A stretch of DNA of 64,000 nt. Source: an uncultured Litoreibacter sp. GTDB taxonomy: Bacteria; Pseudomonadota; Alphaproteobacteria; Rhodobacterales; Rhodobacteraceae. Made by a program: the position numbers and the translations under genes. Below the pieces are notes generated by a model, which saw nothing but the letters and a program-made list of their open reading frames with translations, was not told where the DNA came from and did not search any database. The stretch is taken from assembly GCA_947501685.1 (NCBI GenBank), contig CANMWQ010000001.1, forward strand, positions 186,001 to 250,000, in the 5' to 3' direction. Of this stretch, positions 17,570 to 25,755 are shown one piece after another (position 1 is the first letter of the stretch; each line of letters starts with the position of its first letter).

Positions 17570-19538
17570 GACTCTCGACTGGATCAGCGTAGGCCACCTA
17601 ACCGATCTGCCTGAGGGCCGTGTAAAGACCGTCACTGCTCGCACGACCTCCATTTGCTTGGTCCATTTCGACGGCCAATGGGCCGCCATGAACAACCATT
17701 GCCCTCATCAACGCGGACCGCTTGGTGAGGGCTCGATCGAAAAAGGCGTCGATGACAAATGCTGGATTCGCTGCCCGTGGCATGGCTGGGACTTTGACCC
17801 GCTAACCGGCAAACCACCCGGCGGCCATGAGGATACGGGGCAGGATATGTACCCCGTCGATATTCGCGATGGCGAAATATTCGTGGGGCTGGAGCCAGAG
17901 CCGCCGCATGAACGCACCGTCACAGATGTTATGGTCGACACGCTGTCCAATTGGGGCGTGCAGTCGGTGTTTGGCATGGTGGGTCACTCCAACCTTGGCC
18001 TGTCAGACGCAATCCGGCTGGCTGTCGTCGACGGCAAAATGACCTATTTCGGCATCCGGCACGAGGGTGCTGCCGCCTTTGCGGCCTCCGCTTACGGCAA
18101 GCTGACTGGCATGCCTGCTGCCTGCCTGACCATTGCGGGGCCCGGGGCCACGAACCTGCTGACCGGCCTTTGGGACGCCAAGGTGGACCGCGCCCCGGTG
18201 CTGGCACTGACAGGTCAGGTGCAAACGCAAGTCATGGGCCCCGGCGCGTTTCAGGATATCGACCTGCTATCCGCCTTCGACGCCGTGACCGCCTTCTCGC
18301 AACCGGTGTTGGGCAGCTCCAACCACGCAGAGCTGGCGTCGCTCGCCTGCAAGACCGCCATCGTGGAGCAAAATGTCGCCCATCTGATCTTCCCCGATGA
18401 CGTGCAAACCAACCCCTCTGACCAGGAGCCCGGCTCGCCGGAGGGGCGCATCACGCAAAGTGCGGTGTCTCCGGCCCAAAGCGACGTGGACCAAGCGGCG
18501 GCGATGATCAAAGCGGCCAAACGCCCGATTATTGTCGTGGGTCACGGCGCCTATCCGATGCGCGATCAGGTTGTCGCTCTGGCCGAAACGCTGGGCACTC
18601 CGGTGCTGACCACCTTCAAGGCCAAAGGCCTGATCCCCGACGACCACCCCAATGCGGGCGGCGTGCTGGGCCGCTCTGGTACGCCGATTGCCAGCTGGTT
18701 CATGAACGAGGCTGATCTGATTATTGCGCTGGGCACCAGCTTCTCCAACCACACCGGGATTGAGCGCGGCAAGACCATCATTCAAGTCGATCACGAACGC
18801 ATGCAGCTCGGGAAATTCCACCCGGTGGCTCTGCCCGTCTGGGGCGATGTGGCCGCCTTTTGCGCGGCGTTGACAAAAGCGGACCACAAGAACGCAAAAG
18901 CCGACAACCAAATCACAGAGCTGGCCGACCGCTGGAAGATTTGGCGCAGCGAAAAGCAGACACGCCTACAAGAGAATCTTGGCAAAGGCATCCACTCTTT
19001 CGCGATCTTCGAGGCCTTGGGCCGTCTGGTCCCCGACAACACGATCTTCGCTGTGGACGTGGGCAACAACACCTACTCGTTCGGACGTTACCTTGAAACG
19101 AAAGGCAGTCAACGGGTGCTGATGTCGGGCTATCTTGGGTCTATCGGCTTCGGGCTGCCCGCTGCGATGGGGGCATGGGCCGCGACGCAGGACAAGGCGG
19201 ACCTCAAAGGCTGCAAAGTCGTGTCGATCTCGGGCGACGGGGGCTTCGGGCAATATCCGATGGAGTTCACCACCGCCGTCAAATACGGCATGGATATCAC
19301 CCATATCCTTTTGCATAATGGCGAATTGGGTAAAATCTCGAAAGAGCAGCGCTCCGGCGAATGGCCCGTCTGGGAGACCAACCTGCAAAACCCGGGCTTT
19401 GCGGCTTTCGCCCGTCTCTGCGGTGGGCACGGGGCGAAGGTGACGGACGCCTCCGAGATCGAGGCCGCGATCAAAGAAGCCTTGGATCACAAGGGCCCCG
19501 CCTTGGTGGAGATTATGACCGACGCGGATCTCGTCTGA
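17559..19538 (+). CDS. Rieske domain fused to a thiamine-diphosphate-dependent (pyruvate oxidase/acetolactate synthase-like) enzyme
   Basis: An unusual 659-residue fusion. Residues 1-110 form a Rieske domain (NHCPHQRGPLGEG and CPWHGWDFDP supply the CxH and CxxH ligands). Residues about 120-659 form a complete ThDP enzyme: the activating Glu in RHEGAAAFAASAYG, substrate-channel PGATNL, a central domain around PIIVVGHGAYPM, and the ThDP/Mg loop SGDGGFGQYPMEF followed by HNGELGKI. The architecture is that of acetolactate synthase and pyruvate oxidase. The start at 17559 has AAGGA 8 bases upstream; ATG 17553 is too close to it. A 2-oxoacid decarboxylase handing electrons through its own 2Fe-2S cluster to the membrane Rieske/haem protein is my inference. 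The substrate is unknown. Confidence 0.85.
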   Translation: MTDETLDWISVGHLTDLPEGRVKTVTARTTSICLVHFDGQWAAMNNHCPHQRGPLGEGSIEKGVDDKCWIRCPWHGWDFDPLTGKPPGGHEDTGQDMYPVDIRDGEIFVGLEPEPPHERTVTDVMVDTLSNWGVQSVFGMVGHSNLGLSDAIRLAVVDGKMTYFGIRHEGAAAFAASAYGKLTGMPAACLTIAGPGATNLLTGLWDAKVDRAPVLALTGQVQTQVMGPGAFQDIDLLSAFDAVTAFSQPVLGSSNHAELASLACKTAIVEQNVAHLIFPDDVQTNPSDQEPGSPEGRITQSAVSPAQSDVDQAAAMIKAAKRPIIVVGHGAYPMRDQVVALAETLGTPVLTTFKAKGLIPDDHPNAGGVLGRSGTPIASWFMNEADLIIALGTSFSNHTGIERGKTIIQVDHERMQLGKFHPVALPVWGDVAAFCAALTKADHKNAKADNQITELADRWKIWRSEKQTRLQENLGKGIHSFAIFEALGRLVPDNTIFAVDVGNNTYSFGRYLETKGSQRVLMSGYLGSIGFGLPAAMGAWAATQDKADLKGCKVVSISGDGGFGQYPMEFTTAVKYGMDITHILLHNGELGKISKEQRSGEWPVWETNLQNPGFAAFARLCGGHGAKVTDASEIEAAIKEALDHKGPALVEIMTDADLV

Positions 19539-19560
19539 CGCGTCTTCACGTGGAGAGAAT

Positions 19561-20178
19561 ATGCCAGCGCAACCGTTTCTCGTGGGCCAGCCCGTGCTGC
19601 TTGTTATAGACATACAGGCCAGCACCTTCATCGATGACAGCGCCGAGCGCTCTATCCCCAACATGCCAGGCTACCGCGACCGGATGGAGAAAGCCTGCGC
19701 GCTGGTCGCCCATGCCCGTGCCAGCGGCGTCCCGGTCATCTTTGTCCAGGAAGCCCACCGCCCCGACCTGATTGATTTCGGCCGTGAACTCGACGGCTCT
19801 GAAACGGTGCATTGCCTTGAGGGTGACCCGCGCACCGAATTGGCGGTGGAACAGCTGCAAATCACGCAAGCTGACTACACGATCAAGAAGCGGCGCTATT
19901 CGTGTTTCTTTGGCACCGACCTTGAGATCCTGCTCAAGGGCTTGAAGGCAGAAACGCTGGTCATGGTCGGTGGGCTTACGGATGTCTGCGTGCATTACAC
20001 CTTCGCGGACGGGCATCAGATGGATTATCACTGCCGGGTGGTGGAGGAATGCGTCGGTGGCTCATCGGACGCCGCGCATGAAGCTTCGTTGAACGCGATG
20101 GAATATCTGCAAACTGGCGCGCGACGTTCTTTTGACGAAACCTGCGCCGCATTTTCAGCAGTGTCGCGGCGCGGATGA
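19561..20178 (+). CDS. Isochorismatase-family cysteine hydrolase
   Basis: 205 residues with the triad pattern of the family: Asp in LLVIDIQAS, Lys in YTIKKRRYSCF, and nucleophilic Cys in GLTDVCVHYT. Members hydrolyse isochorismate, nicotinamide, N-carbamoyl compounds or other amides; nothing here narrows the substrate. The ribosome site GGAGAG is 4 bases before the ATG. Its stop overlaps the next start in ATGA. Its place between a ThDP enzyme and a beta-keto acid cleavage enzyme suggests an amide or carbamate intermediate in one catabolic route (inference). Confidence 0.88.
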   Translation: MPAQPFLVGQPVLLVIDIQASTFIDDSAERSIPNMPGYRDRMEKACALVAHARASGVPVIFVQEAHRPDLIDFGRELDGSETVHCLEGDPRTELAVEQLQITQADYTIKKRRYSCFFGTDLEILLKGLKAETLVMVGGLTDVCVHYTFADGHQMDYHCRVVEECVGGSSDAAHEASLNAMEYLQTGARRSFDETCAAFSAVSRRG

Positions 20179-21107
20179 GCAAACCCGTCATCATCACCTG
20201 CGCGCCCACGGGCGGCATCCACACGCCGACCATGTCGCCCTACTTGCCGGTCACACCTGCCGAGATTGCCACTGCCAGCATCGAGGCTGCAGAGGCCGGG
20301 GCGTCGATCATCCACCTCCATGCCCGCGACCCTGAGACCGGCAAACCTGACCCGCGGCCCGAGACGTTCCAGCAGTTTTTGCCGGTGATCAAACAGGCGA
20401 CGGATGCGGTGGTGAATGTCTCGACGGGTGCGGGGCTTGGTATGACAATGGACGAACGCCTGCTGGCCGCGACCACCGCCAGCCCTGAAATGGCGTCGCT
20501 CAATATGGGCTCGATGAATTTCGGGATTTTCCCGCTGCTCGAAAAATACGACGACTGGCAGTTTGACTGGGAGCCGGAGTTCTTGGGCATGACCAAAGAC
20601 TTCATTTTCCCCAACACCTTCGCCACGATTGAATATGCGCTGAAGAATTTGGGCGAGGCGCATGGCACCAAGTTCGAGTTTGAATGCTACGATCTGGGCC
20701 ATCTCTACAACGTCAAATATTTCGTCGACAAAGGCCTGATCAAGCCGCCATTCTTCATTCAGTTTGTCCTTGGCATCTTGGGCGGGGCCGGGGCAGAGTT
20801 GGAAAACCTGCAACATCTCAACCGCATGGCCGACAAGCTGTTCGGGCCCGAGAATTACGAATGGTCCGTGCTGGGCGCGGGCAAGGCGCAGATGCCGATG
20901 GCGACTCAAGCCGCCTTGCTGGGAGGCAACCTGCGGGTGGGGCTGGAGGACAGCCTGTTCATCGGCAAGGGCGAGCTTGCGACCTCGAACGCGCAGCAGG
21001 TCCGCAAAATACGCACCATCGTTGAAAGCCTCGGGCTAGAGGTCGCGACCCCCGCTGAGGCCCGTGAAAGACTGGCCTTGAAAGGCGGCGATCAGGTCGG
21101 GTTCTGA
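20175..21107 (+). CDS. Beta-keto acid cleavage enzyme (BKACE, DUF849 / Kce-like)
   Basis: 310-residue TIM-barrel Zn enzyme. Members condense a beta-keto acid with acetyl-CoA and split it into acetoacetate and a new CoA ester. Zn ligands are seen in IIHLHARDPETG (His-x-His near residues 46-48), and VGLEDSLF carries the catalytic Glu. SCAPTGG-like CAPTGGIHTPTMSPYLP and NVSTGAGLGMTMDER are typical family blocks. Substrate class cannot be fixed without modelling the pocket. Last gene of the Rieske operon; its 3' end overlaps that of convergent trmD by 16 bases. Confidence 0.9.
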   Translation: MSKPVIITCAPTGGIHTPTMSPYLPVTPAEIATASIEAAEAGASIIHLHARDPETGKPDPRPETFQQFLPVIKQATDAVVNVSTGAGLGMTMDERLLAATTASPEMASLNMGSMNFGIFPLLEKYDDWQFDWEPEFLGMTKDFIFPNTFATIEYALKNLGEAHGTKFEFECYDLGHLYNVKYFVDKGLIKPPFFIQFVLGILGGAGAELENLQHLNRMADKLFGPENYEWSVLGAGKAQMPMATQAALLGGNLRVGLEDSLFIGKGELATSNAQQVRKIRTIVESLGLEVATPAEARERLALKGGDQVGF

Positions 21108-21904
21108 TCGTCCTCAAAGGCCTTCCACAAATCAGGCCGCCGCTCTTTGGTCAACGCCTCCGACATCTCTTGCCGCCACGTATCCACCTTGCCGTGATCA
21201 CCTGAGGTCAGCACCTCCGGCACACCCAACCCGCGCCATTCGGCGGGTCGGGTATATTGGGGGTGTTCCAGTAACCCATTGGAAAAGCTTTCTTCTTCGG
21301 TCGATTCTGCGTTGCCCAGCACTTCCGGGCGCAAGCGCACCGTGGCGTCGATCATCGCCTGCGCGGCAATCTCACCCCCCGTTAGAACGAAGTCGCCAAG
21401 GGAGACTTCCTCGATTTCGTAGTGGTCGAGCACGCGCTGATCTACCCCCTCAAACCGCCCGCAGAGCATGGTGATGCCATCGGCCTTGGCCCAGTCGCGC
21501 GCCTTGGCTTGGGTGAAGGGCGTTCCGCGTGGGGACAGGTAAACCAAGGGCCATTTCGCGCGATCACGTGGCACCCCGCGCATGGCTTGATCCAGCGCTT
21601 TGCCCAGAACATCGGCGCGCAAAACCATGCCCGCGCCGCCGCCATAAGGCGTGTCATCGACGTTGCGATGCTTGCCCTCGCCAAAAGGGCGCAGGTCAAT
21701 CGGCTCGATGCACCACAGCCCGTCTTTCAACGCCTTGCCCGTCAGGGACGCTCCCAAAACGCCGGGAAAGCTTTCGGGGAAGAGCGTAAGGATCCGGGCG
21801 GTCCACGCGCCGACAAAGCGTTGCGGACCTTCCATCAGGTCTCGCGGTTTCAGCGAGGCGGAGATCGACTTGCGACCATGCGAAAGAGAAGGTTTTTGAG
21901 CCAT
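21092..21904 (-). CDS. trmD: tRNA (guanine-37-N1)-methyltransferase
   Basis: Methylates G37 next to the anticodon, preventing +1 frameshifts. The 270-residue protein shows ILTLFPESFPGVLGASLTG at the start, DDTPYGGGAGMVLRADVL, and the SPOUT knot segments LSPRGTPFTQAKA, LCGRFEGVDQRV and SLGDFVLTGGEIAA. The N-terminal leader (MAQKPSLSHGRKSISASLKP) is about 30 residues longer than in E. coli; an internal Met (MEGPQRF) is an alternative start. Last gene here of the ffh-rpsP-rimM-trmD block. rplS, which commonly follows trmD, is absent, and the Rieske operon ends at this point instead. Confidence 0.96.
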   Translation of the reverse strand: MAQKPSLSHGRKSISASLKPRDLMEGPQRFVGAWTARILTLFPESFPGVLGASLTGKALKDGLWCIEPIDLRPFGEGKHRNVDDTPYGGGAGMVLRADVLGKALDQAMRGVPRDRAKWPLVYLSPRGTPFTQAKARDWAKADGITMLCGRFEGVDQRVLDHYEIEEVSLGDFVLTGGEIAAQAMIDATVRLRPEVLGNAESTEEESFSNGLLEHPQYTRPAEWRGLGVPEVLTSGDHGKVDTWRQEMSEALTKERRPDLWKAFEDDQNPT

Positions 21905-21943
21905 GCCCTCGCGTTACTGCCTCCTGCGCCCCATTGCAAATCA

Positions 21944-22390
21944 TCAAGCCCTGCGCGTCCGCGACGCTTTGGTAACAATCTGATGCAGCCCATCCGCGCC
22001 GCCCGACAACAGCAGGCTGGTCAAAATAATATCCACCATATCGAAACTGCGCCGCTGAATCAGATCCAGCGGAGGCGTGTCGGCCATTTGCGCCAAAAGC
22101 CGCACGCCCACAACGGAGACCGCGAGGCTCAGCGCCAGGCTCGCCATCATCGCCGCGCGGCGCTTATCGGGGCGGGGGCAATCGGCGTCGGGATCGAAGC
22201 GGTTCGACAGATAAATCTCGACCGCGCGTTCAATGGCCAGGGCCACAAGCGTCAGGCTGACAAGCTTGGCCCCCAGATCGGACAGTTTCGTGCCGGTCAG
22301 TGTGATCGCGGAAAAATCCGCATGAAACGTCGCAGCGAGTGCTACGGCGGTCATCAAGAGCAAAGTTGGAAGCCGGTCAAAAAGAGCCAT
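21944..22390 (-). CDS. Hypothetical four-segment membrane protein between rimM and trmD
   Basis: 148 residues, unrecognised. Four hydrophobic stretches are seen (about residues 8-28, 38-60, 82-102 and 116-132), with a polar Asp/Arg-rich loop (NRFDPDADCPRPDKRRA) in the middle. It lies on the strand of the rimM-trmD block, 57 bases after rimM and 39 bases before trmD, and is probably co-transcribed. No ligand-binding or catalytic motif is visible, so no function is offered. Confidence 0.65.
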   Translation of the reverse strand: MALFDRLPTLLLMTAVALAATFHADFSAITLTGTKLSDLGAKLVSLTLVALAIERAVEIYLSNRFDPDADCPRPDKRRAAMMASLALSLAVSVVGVRLLAQMADTPPLDLIQRRSFDMVDIILTSLLLSGGADGLHQIVTKASRTRRA

Positions 22391-22447
22391 GGGATATCCG
22401 TTGCGAGGGCGGCACAGATAGCACCTACGCGCGGGGTGTTCCCGATT

Positions 22448-22954
22448 TTATGAGGCAGCGTCCTCGGGCGGGTTCACAATGACCCGGCGCGCGGACAGAT
22501 CCACGGTCGGGACGATCTCGCGGGTGAAAGGCAAGAGCAACGCGGATTTCAGCGCCGGACCGCGTATGTCGAGAATGTCGCCCGCGCCATGATCCTGAAT
22601 GTCGGCGATCTTACCCAAGACCGCGCCGCCCGTGTCCAGCACCTCAAGGCCGATCAGGTCGGTGTAGTAAAATTCGTCATCGGGCAGAGCGGGCAGCAGG
22701 GCGCGGTCGGCATAAAGCTTGACCCCTCTCAGCGCGTCGGCCTCGTCCTTGAAGCGGATGCCGGAAAGCCTTGCAGCAAAGCCGTTTTTGATGCTGCGAT
22801 TGATTTTGACGGAGTACTCAACGCCTGCTTCGGATTGCAGCGGAGAGTAGTTGGCGATGTCTTCGGGCATCGCGCAAAAGCTCTTGAGCCGCACCTCGCC
22901 TTTGACCCCAAAGGACCCGGCGATCACGCCCACCACGATCTTGTCTTTGCTCAT
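22448..22954 (-). CDS. rimM: 16S rRNA processing / 30S maturation factor RimM
   Basis: Helps mature the 3' domain of the 30S subunit and binds S19. 168 residues: an N-terminal RimM barrel (VVGVIAGSFGVKGEVRLKSF, about residues 6-90) with the conserved GxxGVKGE block, and a C-terminal PRC-barrel with DDEFYYTDLIGLEV. The end reads TREIVPTVDLSARRVIVNPP, the usual RimM close. It follows rpsP by 60 bases in the classical rpsP-rimM-trmD order. Confidence 0.95.
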   Translation of the reverse strand: MSKDKIVVGVIAGSFGVKGEVRLKSFCAMPEDIANYSPLQSEAGVEYSVKINRSIKNGFAARLSGIRFKDEADALRGVKLYADRALLPALPDDEFYYTDLIGLEVLDTGGAVLGKIADIQDHGAGDILDIRGPALKSALLLPFTREIVPTVDLSARRVIVNPPEDAAS

Positions 22955-23014
22955 CTCTTGACCCTCAAAAGGGTGGGATGCGGCGTAAAATTCATGCGCC
23001 GCATCCGGTGCTGA

Positions 23015-23482
23015 TTACTCAGCTTTTTCTTCAGCAGCAGCCTCTTCGGCGGGTGCTTCAGCAGGTGCTTCCTCGGCGGGAGCTTCCTCGGCTGGAGCTT
23101 CTTCAGCAGGCGCAGCAGCAGCTTCTTCAGCAGCTTCTTTGGCGGCTTGGGCTTTGGCGGCTTTCTCTTCGACGCGCTCTTGGGCTTTTTTGCCGGGCTC
23201 GCCTTTTTTGAGGTTGGCGCGCTCTTTTTTCTCAAGGACGCCAGCGGCTTCGAGGAAACGGGAGACGCGGTCGGTGGGCTGGGCGCCTTCGCTCAGCCAG
23301 TACTGAATGCGCTCCATGTTCAGCTTCACGCGTTCTTCGCTGTCTTTGGGCAGCAGCGGGTTGTAGGTGCCCAGTTTTTCGACATAGCGGCCATCGCGTG
23401 GCATGCGCGAGTCGGAGGCGACGACGCGGTAAAATGGGCGCTTTTTGGACCCACCACGGGCCAGACGGATTTTCATTGCCAT
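23015..23482 (-). CDS. rpsP: 30S ribosomal protein S16 with long Ala/Glu-rich C-terminal tail
   Basis: Structural protein of the small subunit. Residues 1-80 are standard S16 ([20 protein letters not shown], then LGTYNPLLP). The remaining 75 or so residues are an extension. First comes a Lys-rich stretch ([20 protein letters not shown]), then a low-complexity tail of repeated APAEE units ending in EEKAE. The total of 155 residues is nearly double the E. coli protein; long tails are common in alphaproteobacterial S16 but their role is unclear. Start chosen at MAMKIRL with AAGGAGAA upstream; a longer in-frame start at 23518 is not credible. Confidence 0.95.
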   Translation of the reverse strand: MAMKIRLARGGSKKRPFYRVVASDSRMPRDGRYVEKLGTYNPLLPKDSEERVKLNMERIQYWLSEGAQPTDRVSRFLEAAGVLEKKERANLKKGEPGKKAQERVEEKAAKAQAAKEAAEEAAAAPAEEAPAEEAPAEEAPAEAPAEEAAAEEKAE

Positions 23483-23525
23483 TGTGTAGTTCTCCTTGGA
23501 TGGCGTGACCGGTAACAACCGGAAA

Positions 23526-23819
23526 TTATTGAAACTTTTTGTGGTTCTGGATGACTTCCCGAATGATGAAATTCAGGAAGGATTTGGCGAATTCGGGGTC
23601 GAGATCGGCGCGTTTTGCCAGATCTTCAAGTCGTTCGATTTGCCGCGCTTCGCGGTCAGGATCAGAGGGCGGCAGGTCATGTTCGGCCTTCAGTTTGCCG
23701 ACGTCTTGCGTGTGCTTGAACCGCTCGCCAAGCGTGTAGACGAGGATGGCGTCGAGCCGGTCGATCGAGGCGCGATGCTCTTTCAAAAGCTCTTGGGCGC
23801 GGGTGGTTGGATCGGTCAT
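23526..23819 (-). CDS. Chorismate mutase (AroQ type)
   Basis: Rearranges chorismate to prephenate for Phe/Tyr synthesis. A 97-residue all-helical AroQ domain. It has [20 protein letters not shown] with the active-site Arg, the Arg in [20 protein letters not shown] with its conserved Lys, and [10 protein letters not shown]. It stands between ffh and rpsP on the same strand, a placement seen in Rhodobacterales. Start at MTDPTTRA; a longer in-frame start is unsupported. The promoter-side region carries three GTACACA repeats. Confidence 0.9.
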   Translation of the reverse strand: MTDPTTRAQELLKEHRASIDRLDAILVYTLGERFKHTQDVGKLKAEHDLPPSDPDREARQIERLEDLAKRADLDPEFAKSFLNFIIREVIQNHKKFQ

Positions 23820-23837
23820 TTGGCCCTCAAAACTGGC

Positions 23838-23866
23838 GTACACAGCGCGTACACATCCTGTACACA
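23838..23866. repeat. Three GTACACA repeats, 11-bp spacing, upstream of chorismate mutase
   Basis: GTACACA begins at 23838, 23849 and 23860, so the copies are exactly 11 bases apart (TGTGTAC when read toward the gene). They lie 19-47 bases upstream of the chorismate mutase start, in the 124-base gap after ffh. One-turn phasing suggests a bound protein array or promoter element. Confidence 0.5.
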
Positions 23867-23918
23867 TCCCGTCGTGACACGATGTCGGCGGACACGCGCG
23901 TGGCCGAGCGTGCTTTGT

Positions 23919-23942
23919 GCATATTTGAAGCAGAAAGAAGCC
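23919..23942 (+). repeat. Dispersed intergenic element, copy 1
   Basis: GCATATTTGAAGCAGAAAGAAGCC, matched in other copies at 31126-31149 and 31330-31353 (the latter inverted) and, in a shorter GAGTATTTTTGAAGCAGTGATG form, at 28319-28342, 34818-34840 and 39112-39134. This copy abuts the ffh stop codon. Function unknown. Confidence 0.55.
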
Positions 23943-23943
23943 A

Positions 23944-25440
23944 TTATTTCTTCTTCCCAAAGCCCGAGAGGCCGGGGGGCAACTGCCCTCCACCGAGGCC
24001 CGGCAGGCCGCCGCCGGGCATCCCCATACCCATCTTCTTGGCGGCCTCTTCCATCGCCGCGGGGTCGTTCATATCGGGCATGCCGCCCTTGCCGAACATG
24101 CCCTTCATGGCCTGTTTCAGCATCCCGCCTTTGCCCATCTTGCCCATCTTCTTCATCATGTCGCCCATCTGGCGCTGCATTTTGAGAAGCTTGTTCAGTT
24201 CGGAGACCTCAAGGCCGGAGCCCGCCGCGATGCGTTTCTTGCGCGAGGCCTGCAACAGCTGCGGGTTGGCGCGTTCTTTCTTGGTCATCGACTGGATCAG
24301 CGCGATCTGGCGTTTGAGCACCTTGTCATCGAGCCCGGCGGCATCCGCTTGGGCGGCCATTTTCTTCATGCCGGGCATCATCGACATCATGCCTTCCATG
24401 CCGCCCATCTTCAGCATCTGCTCGAGCTGCATCTTCAGGTCGTTCATGTTGAACTGACCTTTGGTGAAGCGCTTCATCATCTTCTCGGCCTGTTCGGCCT
24501 CGATGGTTTCCTGCGCTTTCTCGACGAGGGAGACGATGTCGCCCATGCCAAGGATACGGCCTGCGATACGGTCGGGCTCGAACGTCTCGAGCGCGTCCAT
24601 CTTCTCGCCCAGACCCACAAACTTGATCGGCTTGCCGGTGACCGCACGCATGGAGAGCGCCGCACCACCGCGCCCGTCGCCATCCATCCGGGTCAGCACG
24701 ACGCCGGAGATGCCGATCTTGGCGTCAAATTCCTCGGCCACCTCGACGGCGACCTGACCGGTCAGGCCATCGACCACCAGAAGCGTCTCGCGCGGGTTGA
24801 CGACATCGCGGACGTCTTCGACCTCTTGCATCAGCACTTCGTCGATCTGCAACCGGCCCGCCGTGTCGAGCATATAGACGTCATAGCCGCCCAGTGTGGC
24901 CTGCTGCTTGGCGCGGCGCGCAATATCGACGGGCTTCTCGCCTTTGACAATCGGCAACGTATCGACGCCGATTTGCATCCCCAGAATGGCAAGCTGATCC
25001 ATCGCGGCGGGGCGGTAGATGTCCAAAGATGCCATCAGCACCTTCTTCTTGTTTTTGTCCTGTAGCCGTTTGGCCAGCTTACCCGTCGTGGTTGTCTTAC
25101 CGCCGCCCTGTAGGCCGACCATCAGGATCGGCGCGGGCGGGTTGTCGATTTTCAGCTCGCCCGGTTCTTCATTATCGCCCGCGAGCACATGTTTCAGCTC
25201 GTCATGAACGATCTTGATGACCTGCTGGCCTGGCGTGACCGATTTGGTGACATTCTGCCCGGTGGCTTTTTCGGCCACGGCTTTGACGAAATCGCGGGCG
25301 ACGGGCAGGGAGACATCGGCCTCGAGCAACGCCACGCGCACCTCGCGCAGGGCGGTTTTGACGTCATCCTCGGACAGCGCGCCCTGCTTGGTGAGTTTAT
25401 CAAAGACGCCGGAGAGGCGTTCGGACAGGTTCTCAAACAT
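23944..25440 (-). CDS. ffh: Signal recognition particle protein Ffh (SRP54)
   Basis: GTPase that, with 4.5S RNA, takes nascent membrane proteins to FtsY. 498 residues. The N domain (about 1-90) starts MFENLSERLSGVFDKL. The G domain (about 95-295) has G1 GLQGGGKTTTTGKLA, DTAGRL and TRMDGDGRGGAAL. The Met-rich M domain (about 325-440) has the RNA-binding SGLEVSELNKLLKMQRQMG. The last 60 residues are a Gly/Met/Pro-rich tail (GMPGGGLPGLGGGQLPPG), longer than in E. coli. Heads the translation block of the minus strand. Confidence 0.97.
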   Translation of the reverse strand: MFENLSERLSGVFDKLTKQGALSEDDVKTALREVRVALLEADVSLPVARDFVKAVAEKATGQNVTKSVTPGQQVIKIVHDELKHVLAGDNEEPGELKIDNPPAPILMVGLQGGGKTTTTGKLAKRLQDKNKKKVLMASLDIYRPAAMDQLAILGMQIGVDTLPIVKGEKPVDIARRAKQQATLGGYDVYMLDTAGRLQIDEVLMQEVEDVRDVVNPRETLLVVDGLTGQVAVEVAEEFDAKIGISGVVLTRMDGDGRGGAALSMRAVTGKPIKFVGLGEKMDALETFEPDRIAGRILGMGDIVSLVEKAQETIEAEQAEKMMKRFTKGQFNMNDLKMQLEQMLKMGGMEGMMSMMPGMKKMAAQADAAGLDDKVLKRQIALIQSMTKKERANPQLLQASRKKRIAAGSGLEVSELNKLLKMQRQMGDMMKKMGKMGKGGMLKQAMKGMFGKGGMPDMNDPAAMEEAAKKMGMGMPGGGLPGLGGGQLPPGLSGFGKKK

Positions 25441-25755
25441 GGCGCTCTCGGCTCCTCACTTAACTCAGGCCCCTGTCATATAGGGACCGCTCAAACGGTT
25501 TTCGCCCCCACGGGCGAAACTCGCTGGTGGGGGGCGATCCCTGCACAAGGCGGGGACCGGAAGGTCAAAGCTTCCGGATGTCATGCGGATATGGCGGAGC
25601 GGTGCAGGCGAGTCAAGACAGTGTCTACCGGGGGCAGGGCCCATATCGGTAGATTGCCCCTAGGGTATGTAATCTGCCACTTGGCAGGCGGGACGATATT
25701 TGCAAATGTGAACGCTCAGGAAGATTGCCGTCAGGCAGCGTGAACAGGTGCACAT
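25441..25755. other. Gene-free control region between ffh and the LysR gene (315 bases)
   Basis: The region between divergent ffh and the LysR gene has no credible gene. It holds two perfect hairpins: TTTCGCCC/GGGCGAAA (25500-25519, 4-base loop) and CCGGAAG/CTTCCGG (25557-25577, 7-base loop), neither with a T-run. A small ATTTGCAAAT palindrome lies near 25698-25707, 50 bases before the LysR start. Promoters for both genes must lie here; none was placed with confidence. Confidence 0.4.

Noticed and set aside
15080-21107. Reading the operon as a taurine/sulfoacetaldehyde (Xsc) or branched-chain amino acid synthesis operon because of the ThDP enzyme.
   Set aside because: No phosphotransacetylase, transaminase or small acetolactate synthase subunit is present, and the fused Rieske domain does not occur in Xsc or IlvB.
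23030-23120. Short tandem repeats considered as a minisatellite or CRISPR.
   Set aside because: They encode the APAEE tail of ribosomal protein S16 and carry no spacer structure.
25490-25580. Two hairpins upstream of ffh considered as a 4.5S SRP RNA gene.
   Set aside because: The conserved SRP helix 8 loop sequence is absent, and the two stems are separate and short. Placement next to ffh is not evidence enough.
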